62,146 nt of DNA, taken from NCBI RefSeq assembly GCF_000238595.1, contig NZ_AGTS01000029.1, positions 1 to 62,146 on the forward strand. The letters are read 5' to 3'. Each line of letters opens with the position of its first letter. Positions within the stretch are counted from its first letter, which is position 1. The notes beneath the pieces were generated by a model. That model was not told the DNA's origin, did no database searches, and was given only the letters and a program-made list of their open reading frames with translations. The translations under genes were made by a program, and so were the position numbers. Below are positions 42,444 through 50,619 of this stretch, piece after piece. Origin of the DNA: Acidovorax sp. NO-1 (GTDB lineage: Bacteria > Pseudomonadota > Gammaproteobacteria > Burkholderiales > Burkholderiaceae_C).

Positions 42444-44846
42444 ATGTCCAGATTTCAAGTGAAAAAAGTCGCCGTGCTCGGCGCAGGCGTGATGGGCGCG
42501 CAGATTGCCGCCCACCTCGTCAACGTGAAGGTGCCCGTGGTGCTGTTCGACCTGCCTGCCAAGGAAGGCCCGAAAAACGGCATCGTCACCAAGGCCGTCG
42601 AAGGCCTGAAGAAGCTCAAGCCTTCGCCCCTGGGCGTGGCCGACGACGCGGCGCTGATCCAGCAGGCCAACTACGAAGAGCACATGCACATGCTCAAGGA
42701 ATGCGACCTCGTGATCGAGGCCATTGCCGAGCGCATGGACTGGAAGCTTGACCTGTACACAAAAATAGCGCCCCACGTGGCCAAGCACGCCATCCTGGCG
42801 TCCAACACCTCGGGCCTGTCGATCACCAAGCTGTCCGAAGTGCTGCCCGAGAGCATCAAGCCGCGTTTCTGCGGCATCCACTTCTTCAACCCACCGCGCT
42901 ATATGACGCTGGTGGAGCTGATCAACACGCCCACCACCCAGCCTGAAGTGCTCGACCAGCTCGAAGCCTTTGTCACCAGTGGCCTGGGCAAGGGCGTGGT
43001 GCGCGCGCACGACACGCCCAACTTCGTCGCCAACCGCGTGGGCATCGCCGGCATGCTGTCCACGATGAAGGAAGTCGAGAACTTCGGCCTGACTTACGAC
43101 GTGGTGGACGACCTCACGGGCAAGAAGCTCGGCCGTGCATCCAGCGGCACCTTCCGCACTGCCGACGTGGTGGGCCTGGACACCATGGCCCACGTCATCA
43201 AGACGCTGCAGGACAACCTGAGTATTGAGACGGACCCGTTCTACGAAAGCTTTGGCACGCCCGCCGTGCTGAAAAAGCTGCTGGAGCTGGGCAACCTGGG
43301 CCAGAAGACCAAGGCAGGCTTCTTCAAGAAGGTCGGCCGCGATGTGATGCGTTTCGAGCTGGAAAGCGAAGAGTACGTGCCCGCCGGCCAGAAGGCCGAC
43401 GAGGTGTACGCCCGCATGCTCAAGAAGCCCGCTGCCGAGCGCCTGCGCCTGCTGCGCAATGCCGAAGGCGCGCCCGGCCAGTTCCTCTGGGCCATCCTGC
43501 GCAACAGCTTTCACTACGCAGCCGTGCACCTGGGCACCATTGCCGACAACGCCCGCGACGTGGACCAGGCCATGCGCTGGGGCTTTGGCATGAAGCAGGG
43601 CCCCTTCGAGCTGTGGCAGGAAGCGGGCTGGCTCGACGTGGCGAAAATGATTCAGGAAGACATCGACGCCGGCAAGGCGCTCTCCAAGGCGCCGCTGCCC
43701 GAATGGGTGTTCAAAGGCCCCGTGGCCGACGCCGGTGGCGTGCACACGGCACAAGGTTCGTGGAGTGCATCGCAGAACAAGTTTGTGCCACGCCGCCAGT
43801 TGCCGGTGTACGAGCGCCAGATCTTTCCCGAGGCCTTGCTGGGCGAGTCCAACCTGCCCGACTGGCGCACCGCAGGCACGACCATCGCCGAGTCCAAGGC
43901 GCTGCGCACCTGGACGTTGGATGGCCAGGTGCTGATCGCCAGCATCAAGAACAAGATGCACGCCATCAGCCCCGAAGTGATGGAAGCGCTGATGGAAGGC
44001 CTGGAACTGGCCGAGGCCGAATACCAGGGCATGGTTATCTGGTCCGGCGACGCGCCTTTCAGCGTGGGTGCTGACCTGGAAGCCACCATGCCCGCTTTCA
44101 TGGTCGGCGGTGCCGATGCTGTGGAAAGCATCGAGCAGGAGCTGCAAAACCTGATGATGCGCATCCGCTACGCGCAGGTGCCGGTGGTGGCTGCCATCCA
44201 CGGCATGGCGCTGGGGGGAGGGTGCGAGCTGGCCGTGTATTCGGCCAAGCGCGTGGCCCACATGGAAAGCTACATCGGCCTGGTGGAAGTGGGCGTGGGC
44301 CTGGTGCCCGGCGCCGGTGGCCTGACCTACATCGCCCGCCGTGCGGCCGAGAACATGGCGGCCTCGACGGGCAAGGACATCCTTCCGTTCCTGACCGAAG
44401 GCTTCACCGCCGCGGCCATGGCCAAGGTGGGCACCAGCGCTCTGGAGTCGCGCAAGCTCGGCTTTTTACTGGACAGCGACATCATCGTGCCGCACAAGGA
44501 CGAGCTGCTGTTCGTCGCCATCAACGAAGCCAAGTCCATGGCCGCGAGCGGCTGGCGTGCACCGCACAAGCGATTGTTCCCCGTGGCGGGCCGCAGCGGC
44601 CTGGCCACCATCAAGGCCCAGCTGGTGAACATGCGCGACGGCGGGTTCATCAGCGCCTACGACTTCAAGATCGGCGCCATGATCGCCGAGGTGGTCTGTG
44701 GTGGCGATGTGGATGCGGGCGCCCTGGTGAGCGAGGAATACCTGCTCACGCTGGAGCGCAAGGTGTTCTGCCACCTGATCGCCCAGCCCAAGACGCACGA
44801 GCGCATTCTCGGAATGCTCTCCACGGGTAAGCCTGTCCGCAATTGA
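42444..44846 (+). CDS. 3-hydroxyacyl-CoA dehydrogenase / enoyl-CoA hydratase, FadN-like order
   Basis: An 800-residue bifunctional beta-oxidation enzyme. Domain order is dehydrogenase first: KVAVLGAGVMGAQIAAHLV (NAD Rossmann, residues 8-26), then HAD C-terminal domains containing F-C-G-I-H-F-F-N-P-P-R-Y-M-T-L-V. The hydratase/isomerase domain is C-terminal (~540-720, AIHGMALGGGCELAVYSAKR with oxyanion-hole glycines). This is the reverse of E. coli FadB and matches Bacillus subtilis FadN and its homologues in beta-proteobacteria. The ATG at 42444 is used; the frame is open to 42378 through the REP-like repeat. Thiolase is two genes downstream. Confidence 0.94.
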   Translation: MSRFQVKKVAVLGAGVMGAQIAAHLVNVKVPVVLFDLPAKEGPKNGIVTKAVEGLKKLKPSPLGVADDAALIQQANYEEHMHMLKECDLVIEAIAERMDWKLDLYTKIAPHVAKHAILASNTSGLSITKLSEVLPESIKPRFCGIHFFNPPRYMTLVELINTPTTQPEVLDQLEAFVTSGLGKGVVRAHDTPNFVANRVGIAGMLSTMKEVENFGLTYDVVDDLTGKKLGRASSGTFRTADVVGLDTMAHVIKTLQDNLSIETDPFYESFGTPAVLKKLLELGNLGQKTKAGFFKKVGRDVMRFELESEEYVPAGQKADEVYARMLKKPAAERLRLLRNAEGAPGQFLWAILRNSFHYAAVHLGTIADNARDVDQAMRWGFGMKQGPFELWQEAGWLDVAKMIQEDIDAGKALSKAPLPEWVFKGPVADAGGVHTAQGSWSASQNKFVPRRQLPVYERQIFPEALLGESNLPDWRTAGTTIAESKALRTWTLDGQVLIASIKNKMHAISPEVMEALMEGLELAEAEYQGMVIWSGDAPFSVGADLEATMPAFMVGGADAVESIEQELQNLMMRIRYAQVPVVAAIHGMALGGGCELAVYSAKRVAHMESYIGLVEVGVGLVPGAGGLTYIARRAAENMAASTGKDILPFLTEGFTAAAMAKVGTSALESRKLGFLLDSDIIVPHKDELLFVAINEAKSMAASGWRAPHKRLFPVAGRSGLATIKAQLVNMRDGGFISAYDFKIGAMIAEVVCGGDVDAGALVSEEYLLTLERKVFCHLIAQPKTHERILGMLSTGKPVRN

Positions 44847-44857
44847 CCGGTATCACC

Positions 44858-45367
44858 ATGACGGGCCAAGCCCCCAACAAACTCCAGCGCTCGCTGATGC
44901 GTCTGGACGAAGCCCCCGCCTTCATGCGCGGCTTCGTGCAGAACATCATCCTGCGCCGGGCCGTGCCCTTTACCGGTACGGCCGGGGTGAAGTTCGTGTC
45001 GCTCACGCCCGAGCGGGTCGAGGTGCACCTCGCCAACGAGCACCGCGTGCAGAACCACATCGGTGGTGTGCATGCCTCGGCCATGAACCTGCTGGCCGAA
45101 ACAGCCACGGGCATGGTGGTGGGCATGAACGTGCGCGACGACTGCATCCCGCTGGCCAAGGAGCTGAGCATGGCGTTCAAGAAGCGCGCCACGGGCGGCC
45201 TCAAGGCCGTGGCCACGCTCACAGCCGAGCAGCGCGCTGCCATGCAGGCCAGCGACAAGGGCGAGGTTCAGGTGAAAGTCACCGTGACCGACGAAGCCGG
45301 TGTGGAGCCGGTCGAATGTGTATTTACGTGGGCCTGGGTTCCTTCCAGCCGCCCCCCCAAGAATTGA
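44858..45367 (+). CDS. DUF4442 hotdog-fold putative thioesterase
   Basis: A 169-residue single hotdog domain. The segment E-H-R-V-Q-N-H-I-G-G-V-H-A-S-A-M-N-L-L-A-E has the N-H-x-G-x-x-H/A-x-A-x-x-x-x-A-E pattern of PaaI/DUF4442 acyl-CoA thioesterases, with Glu as likely catalytic residue. A TTG start at 44843 would overlap the preceding gene; the ATG at 44858 is chosen. Placed between the FadN-like enzyme and thiolase, it probably releases CoA from dead-end or excess acyl-CoA. Substrate unknown. Confidence 0.82.
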   Translation: MTGQAPNKLQRSLMRLDEAPAFMRGFVQNIILRRAVPFTGTAGVKFVSLTPERVEVHLANEHRVQNHIGGVHASAMNLLAETATGMVVGMNVRDDCIPLAKELSMAFKKRATGGLKAVATLTAEQRAAMQASDKGEVQVKVTVTDEAGVEPVECVFTWAWVPSSRPPKN

Positions 45368-45382
45368 AGGAGTGTCAACACC

Positions 45383-46582
45383 ATGGCTCAAAAACAAGTC
45401 CAGGACGCCTACATCGTTGCTGCCACGCGCACGCCCATCGGGCGCTCGGGCCGCGGCTATTTCAAGAACACCCGACCCGACGACCTGCTGGTCGCCGCCA
45501 TCAAGAGCGCCATGCTGCAGGTGCCCACGCTCGACCCCAAGGCGATTGAAGACGCCATCATTGGCTGCTCCTTCCCTGAAGGTGAGCAGGGCATGAACAT
45601 GGCCCGCATTGCCGTGGGCCTGGCGTTCAACCACCCCGTGGGCGGCGTGACCGTGAACCGCTTTTGCGCATCCGGCATCACCGCGCTGCAGATGGCCGCC
45701 GACCGCATCCGCGTGGGCGAGGCCGACGTGCTGATCGCTGGTGGCGCCGAGTCCATGAGTCTGGTGCCCATGGGTGGCAACAAGCCGTCGTTCAACCCCG
45801 AGGTGTTCGCCCGCGATGAAGACGTGGGCATTGCCTACGGCATGGGCCTCACGGCCGAGAAGGTGGCCCAGCAGTGGAAGGTGAGCCGCGAGGCGCAGGA
45901 TGCCTTCGCCCTCGAATCCCACCTGCGTGCCATCAAGGCACAAAAGGCGGGTGAGTTCACCGACGAAATCACACCTTTCGAAATCGTGGAGCGGTCGCCC
46001 AACCTCGCTACCGGCGAAGTGGTGGAAAAGCGCCGCACCGTGAGCCTGGACGAAGGCCCGCGCCCCGACACGTCCCTGGAAGGCCTGGCCAAGCTCAAGC
46101 CCGTGTTTGCGGCACGCGGCAGCGTCACGGCGGGCAACAGCTCGCAGACCAGCGACGGCGCGGGTGCACTGATCGTGGCCAGCGAAAAGGCCGTGAAGCA
46201 GTTTGGACTGACGCCCCTGGCGCGTTTTGTGAGCTATGCAGCGCGCGGCGTGCCACCGGAGATCATGGGCATTGGCCCCATCGAGGCCATTCCTGCGGCC
46301 CTGCGTTATGCGGGTCTCAAGAGCGATGACATTGGCTGGTACGAGCTGAACGAAGCGTTTGCGGCGCAGTCGCTGGCCGTCATCAATACGCTGGGGCTGA
46401 ACCCTGCGAACGTGAACCCGATGGGTGGTGCGATTGCGCTGGGGCACCCGCTGGGGGCTACGGGTGCGATTCGGGCGGCGACGGTGGTGCATGCGTTGCG
46501 TCGGCACAAGCTGAAGTACGGGATGGTCACGATGTGTGTAGGAACAGGCCAAGGCGCCGCCGGCATCATCGAAGCTTTGTGA
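45383..46582 (+). CDS. acetyl-CoA acyltransferase (3-ketoacyl-CoA thiolase)
   Basis: Final enzyme of beta-oxidation, 399 residues. Nucleophilic Cys in VNRFCASGITALQ (near 91), His in GGAIALGHPLGATGA, and the second active-site Cys in MCVGTGQGAAG near the end. Y-E-L-N-E-A-F-A-A-Q is also diagnostic. A good Shine-Dalgarno (GAAGGAG, 45365-45371) precedes the ATG. The N-terminal D-A-Y-I-V-A-A-T-R-T-P-I-G-R-S fits the FadA/FadI degradative class rather than biosynthetic PhaA, an inference from neighbours as well. Confidence 0.94.
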   Translation: MAQKQVQDAYIVAATRTPIGRSGRGYFKNTRPDDLLVAAIKSAMLQVPTLDPKAIEDAIIGCSFPEGEQGMNMARIAVGLAFNHPVGGVTVNRFCASGITALQMAADRIRVGEADVLIAGGAESMSLVPMGGNKPSFNPEVFARDEDVGIAYGMGLTAEKVAQQWKVSREAQDAFALESHLRAIKAQKAGEFTDEITPFEIVERSPNLATGEVVEKRRTVSLDEGPRPDTSLEGLAKLKPVFAARGSVTAGNSSQTSDGAGALIVASEKAVKQFGLTPLARFVSYAARGVPPEIMGIGPIEAIPAALRYAGLKSDDIGWYELNEAFAAQSLAVINTLGLNPANVNPMGGAIALGHPLGATGAIRAATVVHALRRHKLKYGMVTMCVGTGQGAAGIIEAL

Positions 46583-46954
46583 GTTAGCTGGCTACTGCGC
46601 GGGCCATCTGCGTCGTTGGGCCGAGTGGGGAGGCAAGGGGCCCCACCCCCTTGCCGTCGGAATCCTCACGTACTTCAAGTACGTTCCGGTTCCTGTGCTC
46701 CGTCCGCCTAGCAGCTGATCCCGCTCGGTACGCCCTGGAGGGTGGGGTGTGAAGGCAGGGGAACCGGGGCAGGTATTTGGATGGTCTTGTCCCGACCTTT
46801 ACCCGACCCCGCCCGTTCGGGCTGAGCCTGTCGAAGCCGGGGCGTATGCCCCCAACCGTTCGGGCTGAGCTTGTCGAAGCCGGGGCCTGTTCCTCAGCGA
46901 TAGTTTCTTTCTCTTCAAGCCGGCGAAGATCGGTTTCGAACCAAGGAGACAGAC
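46583..46954. repeat. 372-bp gene-free region with palindromes and tandem REP-like units
   Basis: No credible gene. It holds a hairpin GGCAAGGGG (46632-46640)/CCCCTTGCC (46647-46655); a perfect palindrome ACGTACTT-C-AAGTACGT (46668-46684) within a stretch CGTTCCGGTTCCTGTGCTCC that I recall from Burkholderiales repeats; and two direct copies of CCGTTCGGGCTGAGC(C/T)TGTCGAAGCCGGGG (46813-46842 and 46856-46885). Together they may terminate the thiolase transcript. The Shine-Dalgarno AAGGAG (46941-46946) of the next gene lies at the right end. Confidence 0.7.
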
Positions 46955-47845
46955 ATGAACAAGCAAACCTTGCAGGTGGATGGGGCGGTGTCGCTGGCAC
47001 TGCGTGTCTACGAACCCCAGGGCGCTCCGCGCGCCAGCGTCGTGATCGGCGGCGCGATGGGGGTGCGGCAGTCGTATTACGAGGCCTTTGCGCTGTGGAT
47101 GGCGCAGCAGGGGTTTCGGGTCACCACGTTCGACTATCGGGGCCACGGCGATTCGCTGCAGGGCGCCATGCGCGATGTGAAGGCGGACCTGTTTGATTGG
47201 GCGCAGGACTACGAGGCGGTGATTTCTGCCGCCAAGGCCGCGCTCCCGTCGCAGCCGCTGTATTTGCTGGGCCACAGCCTGGGCGCGCAGTTACCGGGTT
47301 TGCTGAAAAAGCCCGAGCAGGTGGCGGGCCTGCTCAGCGTGGCCGCAGGCAGCGGCTACTGGCGTGACAACGCGCCGCAGCTCAAGCGCATCGTTCCGTA
47401 CTTCTGGTGGGTGCTGGTGCCGCTGGCCACGCGGCTGTGCGGGTACTTTCCGGGGCGCACGCTCAAGAAGGTGGGCGACCTGCCTGCGGGGGTGATCCTG
47501 CAGTGGCGGCGCTGGTGTCTGGACCCCGCTTACAGCGTCGGTGCCGAGGGGCCTGCGGTGGCGCAGAGCTACGGTGCGGTGCGGTTCCCGGTGCTGGCGC
47601 TGTCGATGGCTGACGACGAGCTGATGACCTTGCGCGGCACACACAACCTCGTGAACCTGTACGCCAACACCGAGCGCCGCGTGGAGAGCATCACCCCGGC
47701 TGACCTGCAGGTGCGGCGCATCGGCCATTTCGGGTTCTTTCGCGACCAGTTCCGCCAGAGCCTGTGGCCGCGTGCTGCGGCTGCGCTGGCCGCCCTGGGC
47801 GGGGGCGGAATGCCCCGCGGTGAAGTCTCCGGTACGACGGTCTGA
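46955..47845 (+). CDS. alpha/beta hydrolase
   Basis: A 296-residue serine hydrolase of the lysophospholipase/esterase type. The nucleophile elbow is LLGHSLGAQLPG (Ser near residue 112), preceded by TTFDYRGHGDSLQG, a typical oxyanion/loop segment. Possible catalytic Asp in S-M-A-D-D-E-L-M and His in R-R-I-G-H-F-G-F-F. No signal peptide, so cytoplasmic. In the beta-oxidation cluster it may hydrolyse an ester to feed fatty acids in, but specificity is unknown. Confidence 0.86.
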   Translation: MNKQTLQVDGAVSLALRVYEPQGAPRASVVIGGAMGVRQSYYEAFALWMAQQGFRVTTFDYRGHGDSLQGAMRDVKADLFDWAQDYEAVISAAKAALPSQPLYLLGHSLGAQLPGLLKKPEQVAGLLSVAAGSGYWRDNAPQLKRIVPYFWWVLVPLATRLCGYFPGRTLKKVGDLPAGVILQWRRWCLDPAYSVGAEGPAVAQSYGAVRFPVLALSMADDELMTLRGTHNLVNLYANTERRVESITPADLQVRRIGHFGFFRDQFRQSLWPRAAAALAALGGGGMPRGEVSGTTV

Positions 47846-47872
47846 GCGGTCGTTTCGCGGCACACTCGCAGC

Positions 47873-48733
47873 ATGACTTCCTCTGCATCCACTTCTTCGT
47901 CTTCATCTCTGCATCCGCTGGACGAGGCGCTGCAACTGACGGCTTCGTCCATCGCGACCGGCCAGTACGAAGGGCACACCCACCCCAGCTACTGGAACAT
48001 GGTCGGCCCGTTTGGCGGCATCACCGCCGCCACGTTGCTGCAGGCCGTTCTGAAGCACCCCGACCGGCTCGGCGACCCGCTGTCGCTCACCGTCAACTAC
48101 GCGGGCGCTTTGACGGCGGGTGCGTTCACCGTGCAGGCCACACCGGTGCGCACCAACCGATCCACCCAGCACTGGACACTGTCCATCCTGCAGGCCGGCG
48201 CCGACGGCGCGCAGGTGGTTGCCACCACGGCCACTGCGGTCACGGCCGTGCGCCGTGAGACCTGGAGCGTGGGCGACGTACCCATGCCGAAGGTGCCCGC
48301 CGCGGAAGAACAACAGCCCCTTGTCGCCCCATCGGGTGCGGTGGAGTGGGTCAACCGCTACGAGATGCGCCCCGTGGCCGGCCTGATTCCCCGCACCTGG
48401 GACGATAGCGGCGACCACAGCCTGACGCAGCTCTGGATGCGCGACACACCACCGCGCCCGCTCGACTTTGCTGCGCTGACGGCACTGGCCGATGTGTTCT
48501 TCCCCCGCGTGTGGCTGCGGCGCGCGCGCCATGTGCCAGCGGGCACGGTGTCGATCACGGTGTACTTTCACGCCACGGCGGAGCAGTTGCGGGCCACTGG
48601 CACCGGTTTCCTGCTCGGGCAGGCGCGCGGGCAGGAGTTCCGCAATGGTTTCTTCGACCAGACCGCGCAGTTGTGGAACGAGGCGGGCACCATGCTCGCC
48701 ACCAGCCACCAGATCGTGTACTACAAGGAATAG
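47873..48733 (+). CDS. acyl-CoA thioesterase (TesB-like double hotdog)
   Basis: A 286-residue protein with two hotdog halves. The start (S-Y-W-N-M-V-G-P-F-G-G-I-T-A-A-T-L-L-Q-A) and later W-T-L-S-I-L-Q and P-L-D-F-A-A-L-T-A-L-A-D-V-F-F-P-R-V-W match the TesB/4HBT_3 group that hydrolyses medium- to long-chain acyl-CoA. It is 27 bp after the hydrolase gene and ~100 bp before an enoyl-CoA hydratase, so it belongs to the same catabolic set. Two thioesterases (with the DUF4442 gene) in one cluster suggest control of CoA trapping. Confidence 0.86.
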   Translation: MTSSASTSSSSSLHPLDEALQLTASSIATGQYEGHTHPSYWNMVGPFGGITAATLLQAVLKHPDRLGDPLSLTVNYAGALTAGAFTVQATPVRTNRSTQHWTLSILQAGADGAQVVATTATAVTAVRRETWSVGDVPMPKVPAAEEQQPLVAPSGAVEWVNRYEMRPVAGLIPRTWDDSGDHSLTQLWMRDTPPRPLDFAALTALADVFFPRVWLRRARHVPAGTVSITVYFHATAEQLRATGTGFLLGQARGQEFRNGFFDQTAQLWNEAGTMLATSHQIVYYKE

Positions 48734-48837
48734 CCAGCCTCAGCGCGGCAGGCGGGAGCCTGGCGTTGCTGCGCGTCTTTTTCCTGCATTTATCCGTCCA
48801 TCCATCCCCAGACCCCAAACACCAAACACTCACCACC

Positions 48838-49614
48838 ATGACAGAAACCACCCAAGATATCCTCGTTCACTCCGAAGCAGGCGTGACCACCATCACCTTC
48901 AACCGTGTGGACAAGAAGAACTCCATCACGCGCGACATGTATGCCGCCATGGCGGATGCGCTCGATGCCGCCAAGGCCGATGCCAGCGTGCGTGTGGTCG
49001 TATTCCAGGGCGACGTGGCCATCTTCAGCGCAGGCAATGACATTGGCGACTTTTTGCAGCAGCCGCCCGCCACGCAGGACTCGCCTGTGTTCCGCTTCCT
49101 GCGAGGCATCGCCGCCTTCCCCAAGCCCGTGATTGCGTCCGTCTGCGGCCCGGCCGTGGGTATTGGCACAACGATGCTGTTCCACTGCGACCTCGTTTAC
49201 GCGGGCGACAACGCGGCGTTCTCCATGCCGTTCGTCAATCTGGGCCTGTGCCCCGAGGCCGCATCGAGCCTGCTGGTGCCGCAGATGCTGGGGTATCACC
49301 GCGCTGCGGAAGCCTTGCTGTTGGGCGAGCCTTTCATGGCAGAGGCCGCGTTGGAAGTCGGCCTGGTCAACCGCGTGGTGCCACCCACCGAGTGCAATGG
49401 CGTCGCACAGGCGCAGGCCAAGAAGCTGGCGGCCAAGCCGTTGTCGTCGCTCATCGAGACCAAGCGGTTGATGAAGGGTGGGCAGCAGTCGAAAGTGCTG
49501 GAAGTGATGGCCGAAGAGGGCGAGAGCTTTGGGCGCATGCTGCGTGAGCCTGCGGCGCGGGAGGCGTTCTCGGCTTTTATGGAGAAGAGAAAGCCTGATT
49601 TCAGCGCGGTTTGA
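48838..49614 (+). CDS. enoyl-CoA hydratase/isomerase family protein
   Basis: A 258-residue crotonase. Oxyanion-hole segments are I-F-S-A-G-N-D-I-G-D-F (N-terminal) and VCGPAVGIGTTMLFHCDLVY. A Glu at the second catalytic position (LGLCPEAASSLL) and no clear first Glu resemble isomerase-type members (PaaG/ECI-like). The ATG at 48838 is chosen; the open frame upstream runs through the thioesterase gene. Last gene of the beta-oxidation cluster; a repeat-rich gap follows. Confidence 0.89.
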   Translation: MTETTQDILVHSEAGVTTITFNRVDKKNSITRDMYAAMADALDAAKADASVRVVVFQGDVAIFSAGNDIGDFLQQPPATQDSPVFRFLRGIAAFPKPVIASVCGPAVGIGTTMLFHCDLVYAGDNAAFSMPFVNLGLCPEAASSLLVPQMLGYHRAAEALLLGEPFMAEAALEVGLVNRVVPPTECNGVAQAQAKKLAAKPLSSLIETKRLMKGGQQSKVLEVMAEEGESFGRMLREPAAREAFSAFMEKRKPDFSAV

Positions 49615-49645
49615 TTCGCTAGTTCTGAGGCATTTTGGGCTGCTG

Positions 49646-49686
49646 GCGCTTGTATATAAAGCGCTGGCAGCTATTGTTTTTATAGC
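49646..49686 (+). repeat. dispersed short palindromic repeat, copy D (intergenic)
   Basis: The cleanest copy: GCGCTT (49646-49651) and AAGCGC (49659-49664) form an inverted repeat around a TA-rich spacer, followed by TGGCAGCTATT and a T-run. It is 32 bp after the enoyl-CoA hydratase stop. A degenerate CCTTTCGGGTTGAGCCTACC unit of the other REP-like family follows at about 49702-49726. Confidence 0.8.
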
Positions 49687-49756
49687 TCGTTCTCGCCCCA
49701 TCCTTTCGGGTTGAGCCTACCGAAGCTTGTTTTGGCGGTGGCTACTGCATGCCCGT

Positions 49757-50464
49757 GTGGAGTGCGGGAGCCGGGAGTCGCCCGGCGTGCGAGTAACTTT
49801 CTTTTGCTTCGCCAAAAGAAAGTCACCAAAGAAAAGGCGACCCCCAGTCTGCGACCCCTTCGCGTTGCGAAGGGGCAAACCTGCGGCGGGGCGGTTGCGG
49901 GGTGCGCCGTGGAACTCGCTTTGCGCCTGCGGCGCGCCGCTCGGACAACCACGGCGAGTCAGTTCACAAGGCATGGGCGCTCCGACGCCCATGCTCACCC
50001 CACAACCGCCCCGCCGCAGGCGCAGCCAGCAGGGGGTTGGGCAGTCAAACATCCAACAGCCGAACAGCCAAGCAGCCGCACGGGCCTTTGCTGCGCTCGG
50101 CCCCATCTCGCGGGCGCACGCGCCACGCGCTGCGAGAGCTGGGCCGAGCGAAGCAAAGGCCCGTGTGGATGTCCGATTCGCGGGTTCCCTTCTGGATGCG
50201 CCTGGGGCGCGCAGGGCGCGGGGTGGCATGCGCGTCGGAGCGCGCATGCTTCGTGATCTGACTCACCGCAGTTGTCCGAGCGGAGCGCCAAAGGCGCGCA
50301 GCGAGTTCTGCGGTGCACCCCGTGACCGAGCACCCCAGGTTGCCCCGCAGCGCAGCGAAGGGGTCGCAGACAGCAGGGTCGCCCTTTCTTTGGTGACTTT
50401 CTTTCGGCGACGCGAAAGAAAGTTACTCGCACGCCGGGCGACTCCCGGCCTCCGCCCTTCGCAC
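49757..50464. repeat. ~700-bp noncoding inverted repeat with nested inner palindrome
   Basis: The left arm (about 49757-50001) is complementary to the right arm (about 50219-50464) over roughly 245 bases with estimated 80-85% matching, beginning GAGTCGCCCGGCGTGCGAGT and its reverse complement ACTCGCACGCCGGGCGACTC. Each arm has its own small stem in a TTTCTTT...AAAGAAA block. Inside, CACGGGCCTTTGCTGCGCTC (from 50079) pairs with its reverse complement ending at 50165, one mismatch in 25. Open frames here mirror each other and look non-coding. No transposase is present. Confidence 0.88.
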
Positions 50465-50574
50465 AATCACGCCGCTTGATTACAAACACATAGCAAATCA
50501 GGTAGTCAATACTGGCGCTTAACCTCAAAAAGCACCCGTAGCAATCACGATCGAACAAGCTATCTATTTTTACA

Positions 50575-50586
50575 AAGCACTTGCTT
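50575..50586. promoter_or_regulatory. candidate operator AAGCA-CT-TGCTT before the second TetR gene
   Basis: Five-base arms with a 2-bp centre, 33 bp before the ATG at 50620, in an AT-rich stretch that probably holds the promoter. TetR regulators usually bind such sites near their own start. A further TGCT/AGCA pair lies at 50587-50600. Weak evidence, position-based. Confidence 0.35.
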
Positions 50587-50619
50587 GCTAAAAATAAGCA
50601 GTTTTGCTATCGTGCCTGC

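Noticed and set aside
41841..44261. 806-codon open frame on the minus strand
   Set aside because: It is antisense to the FadN-like and DUF2147 genes; its translation has no family features, and high GC at third codon positions removes stops from this frame.
44657..46552. 631-codon minus-strand frame opposite thiolase and thioesterase
   Set aside because: Mirror of real coding genes with full motif sets on the plus strand.
49727..50479. 250-codon plus and 187-codon minus frames within the long inverted repeat
   Set aside because: Both frames derive from the same arms and mirror each other; no start signal, domain or codon pattern of a real gene. Treated as repeat.
50495..50605. Further copy of the short palindromic repeat upstream of the second TetR gene
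   Set aside because: CTGGCGCTTAACC and AAAAAGCACCCG resemble fragments, but the core AAGCGCTGGCAGCTATT is absent.
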